From JAICTV01 sp035634055 (GTDB lineage: Bacteria; Planctomycetota; Phycisphaerae; Tepidisphaerales; Tepidisphaeraceae): a DNA stretch of 51,015 nt. Below, piece by piece: positions 1 through 8,021 of this stretch (its first letter is position 1; each line of letters opens with the position of its first letter). A program made the translations under genes and the position numbers. The notes under the pieces were generated by a model, which was given only the letters and a program-made list of their open reading frames with translations, made no database searches and was not told the origin of the DNA. The stretch lies in the NCBI GenBank assembly GCA_035634055.1, contig DASQDR010000049.1, forward strand, positions 1 to 51,015, given 5' to 3'.

Positions 1-1076
1 TGCTGGGCGATCACCAGGGTCTCGACGATGGTGGAGAACTCCTCTTCCTGGAGCCCGATGGCGCTGTCCTGGTGCAGCGCCTCGTGCGCCAGCCAGGCGC
101 TGAGCGCCTGGAAGGGCTCGCCCTTGAACTCCGGCTTGAAGATCGTGCGCAGCCGCCCGTCGCTGGGGCGCGCCGACGTCTGCGCCACCGGCACCGACGT
201 GTCGTCGGGGGTCTGGAAATCGATGATCGTGTACGGCTTGCCGGTGATGTTCTGCCCGTCGAGGTAAGCGCCGATCGCGCTCTCGGCGAACGTGCCGGTG
301 AGCGAGAACAGCGCCGCACGCAGGTTGTGGTCCGGCACCGTCCCCTTGGCCGCGGCGCTGTTGTAGCGGGCGATGGCGGCGTCGGCCTTGGCCTGGGTGA
401 GGATGCCGGCGGTCACCTTCTTGTTGAGGAAGGCGGTCAGGTTCGCCGTCGCCGTCGCTTCGGGCACCGTGGTGCTGGCGCTGGCGGGGTTGGCGCCGGC
501 GTACAGGTCGTTGGTGAAGCGCGTCTGGTCGGTCACCGTGAACAGCCGGTTGGCCAGCGTGAAGCGCTCCTTGTTCTGGCCCTTGAGGGTCTTGCGCTGC
601 TGGGTGGCGACGGTGTCGCCGTTGTCGTCGTTGAGCGCCCCCTCGTTGATGATGATGGTGCCGCCCTTGCGCATCAGGCGGTCAGTGGTGATCTGGAGCA
701 GCGAGTGGTCCTGGTCGCCGTCGCCGTCGGCGTCGAGCGTGAGCACCTCGGCCTTGGTGATGTTGACGGTCTTCTTCACCTGCGCCAGGTTGCTGCTGAG
801 CGGGTTGAGGGCGTAGCCGAACAGTCGGAGCTTGCTGGCGTCGACCAGGTTGATGTTGTTGGAGAAGGGGATGGTGATCAGCGTCGAGTTGCTGGAGATG
901 TTGTTCTCCGAGAGGTTGACGCCCTTGATCTTGGTGCCGGCGGTGACGGGGCTGACGGCCATCAGCTGCCGCCGCTCGAGCTGCTCCAGCACAGGGGCCA
1001 CGGCGGCGCGCGTGACCTGGTCCTGCTGCGGCTGAGTGCTGCGACGACGAAGTGAGCTTGCGAGGCGACGGAACAT
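1..1076 (-). CDS. Secreted planctomycete protein of unknown function, 3' end beyond the window
   Basis: Open minus-strand frame from an ATG at 1076 to the left edge (358 codons, no stop), so the C-terminus is missing. A good Shine-Dalgarno (GGAGAG, 1083-1088) lies six bases upstream. The N-terminus is basic (MFRRLASSLRRR) and followed by LEQLERRQLMA, a motif typical of exported planctomycete proteins (family knowledge). Around residues 100-120 there is an acidic DADGDGDQD stretch resembling a calcium-binding loop. Residues 331-335 read HEALH, matching the HExxH zinc-protease signature within AWLAHEALHQD, and an acidic EEEF follows shortly after. The protein may be a secreted metallopeptidase-like protein, but the third ligand cannot be identified in a truncated protein, so the function stays open. 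Base composition matches the neighbours. Confidence 0.75.
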   Translation of the reverse strand, partial: MFRRLASSLRRRSTQPQQDQVTRAAVAPVLEQLERRQLMAVSPVTAGTKIKGVNLSENNISSNSTLITIPFSNNINLVDASKLRLFGYALNPLSSNLAQVKKTVNITKAEVLTLDADGDGDQDHSLLQITTDRLMRKGGTIIINEGALNDDNGDTVATQQRKTLKGQNKERFTLANRLFTVTDQTRFTNDLYAGANPASASTTVPEATATANLTAFLNKKVTAGILTQAKADAAIARYNSAAAKGTVPDHNLRAALFSLTGTFAESAIGAYLDGQNITGKPYTIIDFQTPDDTSVPVAQTSARPSDGRLRTIFKPEFKGEPFQALSAWLAHEALHQDSAIGLQEEEFSTIVETLVIAQ

Positions 1077-1951
1077 GCGAGTCTCTCCGAGTGAGGGTTG
1101 TAGAACGACAAAGCGCGAAAAACTTAAGAGGTTATCGGCAAGATGCAACCCGAAACAGTTGCCGACCTCTTCGGCCCAGCCGCGCAGGAGACTTACGATA
1201 TCTCCGCCCGACCGCCAAATCGTGCGCTCCCGGCAGGGTCGCACGTCCGGCAACGCCCGCGCGAGCGTCAAATGGCTGTCGCGGCATTCAAGCCGGCCGC
1301 GCCGGGTGCGTCGCAACGGTGGCGTTGGTGGCGGGCGCAGTGCGCCCCGAGATAAGTGACACCGCGTCACCGCCTTCGTTTCATCTCTCGCAAGTTTTGC
1401 CGCGATTCCTGCCCGAACTGTGACGTGTACCACACTGCCGTGCGCCGCTTCACCACGCCTTTGCGTCATCGTGCTTCGGTGTCGCGACACGAAGTGCGTC
1501 TGACGAGCGCGCCCGCACGGACCCTCGCGGTGCCGAGCGCGGAACGACGGCGATCGCCGCACGGTAGCGGCACGTTGCGTCCCGGTAGCGGCGCAGCAGG
1601 AGCAGCGAGGCAGGAGCAGCGCGGCAGGAGCGGCGCGGCAGGAGCGGCGCAGCAGGAGCAGCGCGGCAGCGTTGGGAACGCGGTCGCCGCGCCCGCCGCG
1701 CTGGCTTTCAGTGCTGAAAACGCGGTGTTGTCCCATAACGCTCAAGTTTTCCAAATCCCCGCTCCGATAACTTCTGCGGGAACCGGCGGGACATCGCACT
1801 CTTGCCTCGCGGGCAGGAGCGTGGCCCGGCGGGGAATTCGATCCCCGCCGCGCCCGAAGCGAAGCGACCCGCGGCCGCGCGCCGCACCAGGGACCGGGCA
1901 GGCGCGCGGGCCGATCCGCGTCCCCGTCACGTTGCAAGGAAGGCTGCTGCC
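1077..1951. other. Long divergent intergenic region
   Basis: 875 bases separate two divergent genes. The open frames that cross it start without ribosome binding sites and show low-complexity translations, so I see no gene. It holds a 14-base direct repeat (listed separately), two copies of GGTAGCGG near 1563 and 1583, and a short perfect dyad TTTCAG-TG-CTGAAA at 1706-1719 that could be an operator for the ParA gene. Promoters for both genes must lie here, but no convincing -35/-10 pair was found by eye. Confidence 0.5.
1597..1669. repeat. Five 14-base direct repeats (2 x 7)
   Basis: Five consecutive 14-base units start at 1597, 1611, 1625, 1639 and 1653, each of the form CAGGAGC(A/G)GCG(A/C)(G/A)G, followed by a partial CAG. 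Variation is confined to a few positions. The period is exactly twice the 7-base period of arrays elsewhere in the window. No complementary arm was seen. It lies about 280 bases upstream of the ParA start. Confidence 0.85.
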
Positions 1952-3367
1952 ATGCGAACCATCGCGATCATCAATCAAAAGGGCGGTTGCGGGAAGACCA
2001 CCACGAGCATCAACCTCGCGGCCTGCCTGGCCCGCCTGGGGCAGAAGACGCTGCTCGTCGACATGGACCCGCAGGGCCACTGCGGCGTCGGGCTGGCGGT
2101 CCCCGAGGACCAGATCGAGCGCACGATCTACGACGCGCTGATCGAGGACTCCGACGGCAAGCCCGCCCGCGTCAGCGAGATCGTCTGGCAGATCGCCACC
2201 GACTTCGACCTGGCGCCCAGCAACATCCGCCTGGCGGCGTTCGAGCAGGTCTTCGCCGGCCGCGCCGGGCGCGACGACCGCCTGACCCGCGCCCTGGAGG
2301 CGGTGAAGAGCACCTACCAGTGGGCGATCGTCGACTGCCCGCCGAGCGTCGGCCTGATCACCTTCAACGCGCTGCGCGCCTGCGACGAGGTCATCGTCCC
2401 GGTCGAGACCGGCTTCTTCAGCCTGCACGGGCTGGCCAAGATGATGGAGACGCTGGAACTGATGCGCGAGCGCTGCTCCAAGCAGATCCTCATCCGCGTG
2501 CTGCCCACCCTGTACGACACCCGCACCAAGCTGGCGCGCGAGGTGCTCAGCGAGCTGCGGAGCAAGTTCCGCGACTACCTGATGGACAGCACGGTCAACT
2601 TCAACCCCAAGTTGAAGGAGGCGGCCAGCTTCGGCCAGCCCATCACCGAGTACGACCCGGGCAGCCGCGGGTACAAGGATTTCGTCAACCTCGCCCGCGA
2701 GCTGATGGGGCACAAGCCGGTGGACGTCGAGCCGGTGTCGACCGACAAGCTCTCGCGCCCCGCCGAGCTGGTGCAGCGCGCCAAGCAGCTCTCGCAGCTC
2801 ACCAACTTCCAGTTCGGCCGCAACACCGTTCCGCAGCCGGGCGCCGCGCCGTCGGCGAACGGCAACGGCAATGGCAACGGCAACGGCAACGCTGAGCGAA
2901 CGGCAACGCCGGCGACGCCCGCGCCGGTGGCGCAGCACCTCGAGTCGCCCCCGCAGGGGCTGGCCCCCGCGCCGCGGATCAGCATCCCGCCGCAGATGGA
3001 CCGTCAGCCCGCCGCCGCCGCCGCCGCCGCCCCGGCACCCGCCGCCGTGCCGGAGCCGAAGACGACGCAGCAGAAGATCGAGGAGTTCTACGGCGTCAAG
3101 CAGTTGGGCGACGAGGTCGTCTTCGCCGTCAAGTTCGACCGGGCCAAGAAGGTCCTCATCGCCGGCGACTTTAACGGCTGGTCCGCCATGGGCACCCCGC
3201 TGCACACCGATGGCAAGCCCGGCGTCTGGGTCGCCAAGCTCCCGCTCCAGCGCGGCCGGTACCGCTACCGCCTGATCGTGGACGGCGAATGGATGACCGA
3301 CCCGAACAACTCCTACGTCGAGACCAACGAGTACGGAGAGCTGAACAACATCGTCGAGGTCGACTGA
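1952..3367 (+). CDS. ParA-family ATPase fused to a C-terminal CBM48/AMPK-type glycogen-binding domain
   Basis: 471 residues from ATG 1952, with Shine-Dalgarno AAGGAAGG at 1936-1943. Residues 1-260 form a ParA/Soj ATPase: deviant Walker A KGGCGKTTT (residues 10-18; the usual Val is Cys), LLVDMDPQG, and Walker B AIVDCPPS. ParA proteins move along nucleoids or membranes to position chromosomes or large complexes. A low-complexity linker follows (about 305-375: an Asn-Gly repeat encoded by a six-base tandem repeat near 2861-2890, then Pro/Ala-rich). The last ~95 residues (VLIAGDFNGW, then YRYRLIVDGEW and DPNN) match the glycogen-binding fold of AMPK-beta and branching enzymes. The fusion suggests positioning of a polysaccharide-linked cargo (inference). 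The gene lies 129 bases upstream of a companion gene and shares a terminator with it. No ParB or parS was seen. Confidence 0.9.
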   Translation: MRTIAIINQKGGCGKTTTSINLAACLARLGQKTLLVDMDPQGHCGVGLAVPEDQIERTIYDALIEDSDGKPARVSEIVWQIATDFDLAPSNIRLAAFEQVFAGRAGRDDRLTRALEAVKSTYQWAIVDCPPSVGLITFNALRACDEVIVPVETGFFSLHGLAKMMETLELMRERCSKQILIRVLPTLYDTRTKLAREVLSELRSKFRDYLMDSTVNFNPKLKEAASFGQPITEYDPGSRGYKDFVNLARELMGHKPVDVEPVSTDKLSRPAELVQRAKQLSQLTNFQFGRNTVPQPGAAPSANGNGNGNGNGNAERTATPATPAPVAQHLESPPQGLAPAPRISIPPQMDRQPAAAAAAAPAPAAVPEPKTTQQKIEEFYGVKQLGDEVVFAVKFDRAKKVLIAGDFNGWSAMGTPLHTDGKPGVWVAKLPLQRGRYRYRLIVDGEWMTDPNNSYVETNEYGELNNIVEVD

Positions 3368-3444
3368 AGCCAACGTCCCCGCGGCGAAGTGCGAGGTGCA
3401 GCGCTCAGCGGACTGCCGCGCACACCGCCCATCGATACGCGCGG

Positions 3445-3470
3445 CTCAGCACTCAGCACTCAGCAATCAG
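3445..3470. repeat. Short heptamer array (CTCAGCA x3)
   Basis: Three perfect CTCAGCA heptamers occupy 3445-3465, followed by a degenerate ATCAG, in the 129-base gap between the ParA gene and its partner. No complementary arm was found nearby. It is a minimal member of the 7-base-period family in this window and ends 26 bases before the downstream start codon. Confidence 0.8.
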
Positions 3471-3496
3471 GACGCGCAGCCCTCTCCAGGACACCC

Positions 3497-5131
3497 ATGC
3501 CCGACCCCAACCAGAGCCTCAGCGAGATCAGCCACCTGTTTCTGAGCAGCGTGCGGGAGAAGGCGGCGAACGGGACGTCGGAGCGGCCCAAGCGCGTGCC
3601 GCCGCCGAAGTCGCCGGTCCACGTCAGCATCGACCTGACGCCCGAGGAGTTCGCGCAGGTCTTCGGCGCCGGTGAGGATCCCGTCGCCGCCGACCCCGCC
3701 GGCGTGGACGACGCGCAGCGGCCGGCACCGGTGCGCGGGGTGACGGCGGTGATCGCCTCTCACCTGGGCGCCAAGCAGTTCGACCGGATCAAGGATTACG
3801 CCCGCCACCTGGCGGCCGACGGGACGCGCGTCGGGGTGATCGAGGTCTGCCCCAGCGAGTTCCGCGTCATGTGCTTCGACCGCCACGCCGACGACACCGA
3901 CGCGCCGCCCGAGCCGCCGGCCGAGTGCTTCGACCCGCGGCAGATGAACGAGGTGCTCTCGGAGATGAGCTGGGACGTGCAGCGCTGGCTGCTGGTCCTG
4001 CCGCAGCCGCGCGTCCCCGAGGCGCGCGTGCTCCTGCGCGGCGTGTCGCGCTGGACCATGCTCTCCACCTGCGACCACGACGGCGTGATCGCCTGCTACC
4101 GCGCCCTCAAGGGGCTGCTGGACCTGTGGCCTGGCGGCAAGACCGAGGAGAAGCCCAGCCTCTCGCTGGCGCTGCTGGACGCCGCCGACGAGGAGCAGGC
4201 CGAACGCGTCAGCGCCAAGCTGACCAGCGTCTGCCAGCAGTTCCTCAACTGGCCGCTCGAGTCCGAGCCGCACGTGGCGGGCAGCGTGGGAAACGTGTCG
4301 GATCACCTGGTGATGTGCTGCCGCCCGACGCGCGAGAAGGGGGCCGTCGCCACCGCTCCGCAGTGGGAGATCGTCGCCGACTTCATCGCGCGATCGAAGG
4401 AAGCGACCGAGGAAGCGGAGGCGCCGGCGGCAGTGGCGGCCGAGCAAAGTTCGGCGGCGCCGCTGGCCGATGTCAGTGATCGCGACCGCGATGCGGCGGG
4501 CGAGCAGATCTACGAGACGCAAGGCAAGGCGGTTCCCATGTCCAACACCATCGAAGACGCACCCATGATGTCGACCGCCGCCGCCGCCACTGGCCCGGCC
4601 GCCACCGGTCCCGCCGTCGCGGCGGTCGCCCCGATCACCGCCGCCTGGGCGACGACCATTTCGCCGACCGCGGCGGTGGCCGTCGAGTCCAGCGATGGCG
4701 CGACCGAGGTCATCGACCTGCCGGGCCACGACCTCACCGAGATCGGCATCGTCGATGCCATCCTCCGCCACTGCTCCGGCGAACTGGTGGAGTGCCCGAT
4801 CGCGCCGCCGATGTGTCCCAAGGCGCGGCTCGCGGTCGGGCGCGACCGCCGCATCGTGATGCTCGCCGTCAGCCGCCAGGGGCTGCAGGACCTCAACAGC
4901 ATCGGGCAGGCGTACCGCTGGCTCCAGGAGAACCAGCCGCTGATCGCGATGGCCATGCCCCAACTGGCCATCGACCCGCAGCAGTCCCCGCACCTGAGTT
5001 TGCTCGTCAACCAGGCGGACAGCGCCGCGCAGACGCTCCAGCCGATGCTCCAGGGAAATCACGTGACCGTGAAGACCTACCGCAAGCTGCGGTGGGGCGG
5101 GAAGACCGGCTTACTTCTGGAGGCCGCGTAG
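3497..5131 (+). CDS. ParA-partner protein, possibly a MinD/ParA-like fold without Walker A
   Basis: 544 residues from ATG 3497; the Shine-Dalgarno is weak (CCAGGA). I do not recognise a named family. Residues ~80-300 have the rhythm of a MinD/ParA-type P-loop protein: VTAVIASHLGAKQFDRIKDY followed by ARHLAADGTRVGVIEV sits where such ATPases have the Walker A strand-loop-helix and the next strand, but the GKT loop is absent. LLVLPQPRVPEARVLLRG then resembles the region after Walker B. A disordered Ala/Thr/Pro-rich linker (~340-410) leads to a second domain (~415-544, starting VIDLPGHDLTEIGIVDAI). It may be a non-catalytic partner of the upstream ParA fusion; this rests on fold resemblance judged by eye and on gene order. 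A strong terminator follows. Confidence 0.7.
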   Translation: MPDPNQSLSEISHLFLSSVREKAANGTSERPKRVPPPKSPVHVSIDLTPEEFAQVFGAGEDPVAADPAGVDDAQRPAPVRGVTAVIASHLGAKQFDRIKDYARHLAADGTRVGVIEVCPSEFRVMCFDRHADDTDAPPEPPAECFDPRQMNEVLSEMSWDVQRWLLVLPQPRVPEARVLLRGVSRWTMLSTCDHDGVIACYRALKGLLDLWPGGKTEEKPSLSLALLDAADEEQAERVSAKLTSVCQQFLNWPLESEPHVAGSVGNVSDHLVMCCRPTREKGAVATAPQWEIVADFIARSKEATEEAEAPAAVAAEQSSAAPLADVSDRDRDAAGEQIYETQGKAVPMSNTIEDAPMMSTAAAATGPAATGPAVAAVAPITAAWATTISPTAAVAVESSDGATEVIDLPGHDLTEIGIVDAILRHCSGELVECPIAPPMCPKARLAVGRDRRIVMLAVSRQGLQDLNSIGQAYRWLQENQPLIAMAMPQLAIDPQQSPHLSLLVNQADSAAQTLQPMLQGNHVTVKTYRKLRWGGKTGLLLEAA

Positions 5132-5181
5132 CCGTGTCGTTTACTCCGGGAGAGTGAACAGCGACGCGTTGCGCAAGCGAT

Positions 5182-5220
5182 GGCCCGCGGATCCTCACCG
5201 ATCCGCGGGCCTTCTTGTTT
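5182..5220 (+). terminator. Strong intrinsic terminator of the ParA unit
   Basis: A perfect 12-base-pair stem (GGCCCGCGGATC at 5182-5193 with its complement at 5200-5211) closes a six-base loop and is followed by TTCTTGTTT. It lies 50 bases downstream of the ParA-partner stop and also separates this unit from the convergent lipoprotein gene ending at 5243. Confidence 0.9.
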
Positions 5221-5242
5221 GGCTACGGCGTCGCCACGCGGC

Positions 5243-6490
5243 TCAGGGGGTTCGTGCCGCCGCCGCCGCCGTTGTCGTCGCCTGCGGCTTCTTCGGCATC
5301 GCGTCGGTCAGCATTGGCGCCGCCATCCGCCCGAGCTTAGCGTGCAGTGCCTGCGCCTCCGGCGGCGTGAGGTTCTTGTTTTCGACCAGCCGCTTGATCG
5401 ACTGTCGCTGCGCCGGCGTGACCAGCTCGATCCGGCCCATCATCACGCGCGTCAGCTCGCACGGCTTGCTCACGGTCAGCGGCAGCACGCCGTCGGTCCA
5501 GTCACGCGGGACCAGGAAGAACAGCCGCTGCCCGACGGATTTGAAGTACGACAGCTTCCACGTCTCCAGCATGGCCGACGCCTCCTCGTCGAACAGCCCG
5601 TCGGCCACCAGGGCGGCGTGCATCTCGACGCGGAGCTTGTCCACGTTGATCACGGAGAACTCCCCCTCGGTGAAGCTGGCCGGCTGACCAACGGGGTTTC
5701 CCTCGGCCGCCGCGGGGACGGCGTCGATCTTCCGGTACGCGCACGCCCCGTCGGCGCGGAATTCCGCGAGCCACATCGCCCGCAGCTTCAGCGGCGACGC
5801 TTGCGCCTTGGCGGGCCGGCCGTCGAACAGCCGGATCTGCTCCCCGCTGCCGCCGCTGCGCACCACGCGAACCGGCGCATCGAGCTGCGCCACGCCGCGG
5901 TAGAACAGGTACTGCTCGCTCTCGGCCCCGACCGTGAGCGGCGCCGCGTGCCTCGCCAGCCGCGGGGCCAGCCAGACGTGCGAGTCGGTCACCGGCAGGC
6001 GGTCGCCACCCGCGCCGATCGTGACGTTCTTCCACCCCAGCGTGCCGTTGATCTTGCCGAGGTCCTTGGTGCCCGCCGACGCCCCGGCCGGGCCGGCGTC
6101 GCCCCTGGGGTAAAACTCGCTGAGCAGCCCGCCGCGGAACGCGACCGACACGTCCACCACCGGAATCTTGTCGCCGTTGGCGGGCGGATAGAAGTAGACG
6201 ACCGGCGTCTCCAGCCGCATCGTCACCTCCGGGTGCAGCGTGGCGAACCCCTTGGAGAGGGCCGCCGGGTCCACCGGCGCCGTTGGCCCCGCGAGCCGGT
6301 GCACGAACTTCGGCAGCGGCTCATCATTGATGTTCAACCCCCCGATCGCCCGCCCGGTCTCGTCCTGGAGCGACGTGAACGTCCCCCACTCGTGCACCAC
6401 GAGCTGGTTCCCCTCCGTCCGGCTGTTGCCAAGCGCGGGACAGGCGGAGAGAAGCACGGCGAAGCAGGCGGAAAGGAAGCGGCTGGACAT
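5243..6490 (-). CDS. Predicted lipoprotein of unknown function (HEWGTF motif)
   Basis: 415 residues, ATG at 6490 with a clear Shine-Dalgarno (GGAGGT) eight to nine bases upstream. The N-terminus is a lipoprotein-type signal (MSSRFLSACFAVLLSAC) with a plausible lipobox Cys at 17. The mature part begins with LVVHEWGTFTSLQDETG, a phrase I associate with uncharacterised planctomycete proteins, and has alternating hydrophobic segments consistent with beta-sheet. The C-terminal 20 residues are Ala/Thr-rich. No catalytic motif was recognised. It is convergent with the ParA unit; a probable terminator of the next minus-strand gene lies 177 bases upstream of its start, so it is likely transcribed alone. 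Confidence 0.8.
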   Translation of the reverse strand: MSSRFLSACFAVLLSACPALGNSRTEGNQLVVHEWGTFTSLQDETGRAIGGLNINDEPLPKFVHRLAGPTAPVDPAALSKGFATLHPEVTMRLETPVVYFYPPANGDKIPVVDVSVAFRGGLLSEFYPRGDAGPAGASAGTKDLGKINGTLGWKNVTIGAGGDRLPVTDSHVWLAPRLARHAAPLTVGAESEQYLFYRGVAQLDAPVRVVRSGGSGEQIRLFDGRPAKAQASPLKLRAMWLAEFRADGACAYRKIDAVPAAAEGNPVGQPASFTEGEFSVINVDKLRVEMHAALVADGLFDEEASAMLETWKLSYFKSVGQRLFFLVPRDWTDGVLPLTVSKPCELTRVMMGRIELVTPAQRQSIKRLVENKNLTPPEAQALHAKLGRMAAPMLTDAMPKKPQATTTAAAAARTP

Positions 6491-6666
6491 GGCTGGACCT
6501 CCGGTATGAGAGGCTCAGACGCCCGTGAGGCGCGAAAGTTTCCACAGATCCGCGGATTCGGCAGAAGCCGCAGACGCGGCGATATGAGCTGTGGAGGGGA
6601 ACGGCGGAGCCTCTTGCCGCACGCGTGTCCGGCCAAGGGCCGGGCCGGCCTGGGCCAGTCCGCAGA

Positions 6667-6686
6667 CACGGGCGAGGCCGCCCGTG
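6667..6686 (-). terminator. Hairpin, possible terminator of the AhbAB-like gene
   Basis: Eight-base-pair stem CACGGGCG / CGCCCGTG with a four-base loop, 14 bases beyond the stop of the minus-strand gene ending at 6700. There is no T-tract, so it may act as a weak or Rho-assisted terminator. A second GGCC-rich potential stem lies next to it (around 6640-6658). Confidence 0.45.
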
Positions 6687-6699
6687 CCACCTCGAGGAA

Positions 6700-7833
6700 T
6701 TACTCCCGCATCGCGTCGGGGTCGACGCCCTGGCTTTGGCAGAACGCGCGGTAGGCGACGGGGCTGATCTCGCTGGGCTTGATCTCGCTGCGGCCGCCCC
6801 AGAAGACGTTGGTGTAGGCGAGCGGGATGCCGACGGATTCCAGGTGCTGGTCGATCGCCCGCTTGTGGGCCAGCACCAGGTCCTTGTCGGTGCCGTGGGC
6901 GACGCCCATGACGTTGACGTTGCCGAACTCCGGGCCGGCCTCGCGCCAGTAGGCGTGGGTCATCACGTGAAAGCGGCCGACCTCGCGCCCCGCGTCAATC
7001 TCGCGCCCGGGCGGGACGGCCCAGTGGAACAGGGCGTTGTACTTCGTCACCTGCTCGCCGCTCTTGAGCTGCTTGACGTGCTCAAGGAACGTGCTGAAGC
7101 GGCCGATGACTTTCCGCTCGTTCAAGCTGCGCGCGACGCGGTGGAACTCATCTGACGAAAGACTGCACGCCGACGCTCGCGGCCGCCAAAGGTCAAGGGT
7201 GATCTCCTCGGGCGCGAACTCCCGCTTCAACTCGACCAGCACGCGCCAGTCGAGGTCCGATAGCTCGACGATGCCGGTGTCGATCGCCTCGGCGAGCGCG
7301 TCGCTCTTGCTGCCTGGCTCCAAACCCTTGCGGCGGACGTGGCCGACGCCCAGGACGAACAGCTTCTTCGCCGGCAGCAGCACAAAGCGGCTCGCGCCCG
7401 TCCTCGTGCAGAGCATCTCGCAGTGCTTCGTCATCGAGTACCCCTGCGGCACCTTCAGGGTCGTCCACAGGCGGTACTTGGCGCCGGCGATGGCCTGGTC
7501 GGTCGAGCGGATGACGACGTGCCCGCTGAAGGGGTCGTTCTGGAACATCCAGTCGAACGCGCTGGACAGCTTCTCCTCCGGCACGACCCACGCCACCAGC
7601 GCCCCGCGCGCCAGGTTGGTGGCCATCAGCGTCTGCCTGACCCGGCGGATCGTGCCCGCCCGCAGCATCGCCTGCACGCGCTCGATCACGGTGGCGGCGT
7701 CGAGGCCGGACAGGCGGGCGATCTCGCCAATCGGGTCCGGCTGAAACCCCTGGAGCTTGTCCTCCGAGATCGCCAGGATGCGCGCGTTGACAGGATCAGT
7801 GATGGTGACGGGATTGGTCGCTGCGGTGGTCAT
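6700..7833 (-). CDS. Fused Lrp/AsnC-type protein resembling siroheme decarboxylase AhbA-AhbB (NirDL-like)
   Basis: 377 residues from ATG 7833. A longer open frame reaches 7941, but that extension only translates the heptamer array, so I exclude it. Two homologous halves of about 190 residues each begin with a winged-helix segment (first half: IGEIARLSGLDAATVIERV then GTIRRVRQTL) and continue into an AsnC-effector-like domain. The second half carries VMTHAYWRE followed by NVNVMGVAHG, matching the V(S/T)H-x-Y-x-R ... M-x-H-G pattern of the siroheme decarboxylase/NirDLGH group, which removes two acetate carboxyls from siroheme on the way to heme b or d1 (family knowledge). Normally AhbA and AhbB are separate chains. 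No other heme gene is in the window, so a regulatory role is not excluded. No clear Shine-Dalgarno. Confidence 0.7.
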   Translation of the reverse strand: MTTAATNPVTITDPVNARILAISEDKLQGFQPDPIGEIARLSGLDAATVIERVQAMLRAGTIRRVRQTLMATNLARGALVAWVVPEEKLSSAFDWMFQNDPFSGHVVIRSTDQAIAGAKYRLWTTLKVPQGYSMTKHCEMLCTRTGASRFVLLPAKKLFVLGVGHVRRKGLEPGSKSDALAEAIDTGIVELSDLDWRVLVELKREFAPEEITLDLWRPRASACSLSSDEFHRVARSLNERKVIGRFSTFLEHVKQLKSGEQVTKYNALFHWAVPPGREIDAGREVGRFHVMTHAYWREAGPEFGNVNVMGVAHGTDKDLVLAHKRAIDQHLESVGIPLAYTNVFWGGRSEIKPSEISPVAYRAFCQSQGVDPDAMRE

Positions 7834-7887
7834 GCGTCGCGGCGATTGTATTCGTCGCTCGACTTGCTGTCGCGAGCGGAGAAGGGG

Positions 7888-7971
7888 AAGGATGAAGGAT
7901 GAAGGATGAAGGATGAAGAAGATCAGTCTTTCTGATTTCATCCTTCATCCTTCATCCTTCCGCCTTCATCC
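7888..7971. repeat. Heptamer inverted-array element (AAGGATG / TTCATCC)
   Basis: Left arm: four AAGGATG heptamers (7888-7915) plus AAG. Right arm: TTCATCC x3, TTCCGCC, TTCATCC (7937-7971). The arms are complementary and flank an inner stem ATCAG / CTGAT with a TCTTT loop, so the region can fold into one long hairpin of about 20-26 pairs with a small bulge. It lies in the divergent gap between the AhbAB-like gene and the TMTC-like gene. A separate small hairpin AACCGT-CTTT-ACGGTT (7992-8007) lies 14 bases before the TMTC start. Confidence 0.95.
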
Positions 7972-8021
7972 TTGTCCTACATCTGTGTCCGAACCGTCTT
8001 TACGGTTAATCTCTCCGGCCC

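Noticed and set aside
72..1055. Long plus-strand open frame over the first kilobase
   Set aside because: Its translation is Arg/Val/Gly-rich low complexity, and it lies opposite the minus-strand gene that has a Shine-Dalgarno, an export motif and HExxH. It is a shadow frame of G+C-rich coding DNA.
1356..2141. Plus-strand frame in the 1.1-1.95 kb gap
   Set aside because: It runs through the 14-base repeat into the ParA gene in another frame, has no Shine-Dalgarno and resembles no protein.
1742..3373. 543-codon antisense frame opposite the ParA gene
   Set aside because: The translation is low complexity without recognisable motifs, while the plus strand encodes clear Walker motifs and CBM48 features.
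3368..3496. parS-like centromere sites next to parA
   Set aside because: The repeats here are CTCAGCA heptamers without the 16-base palindrome of parS, and no parB gene is nearby.
7834..7941. N-terminal extension of the AhbAB-like protein
   Set aside because: The additional residues (such as ILHPSSFILP) are only the translation of the heptamer array. The family homology starts after the ATG at 7833.
7888..7971. CRISPR array
   Set aside because: Repeats are 7 bases, directly adjacent and degenerate, with no unique spacers of constant length and no cas genes in the window.
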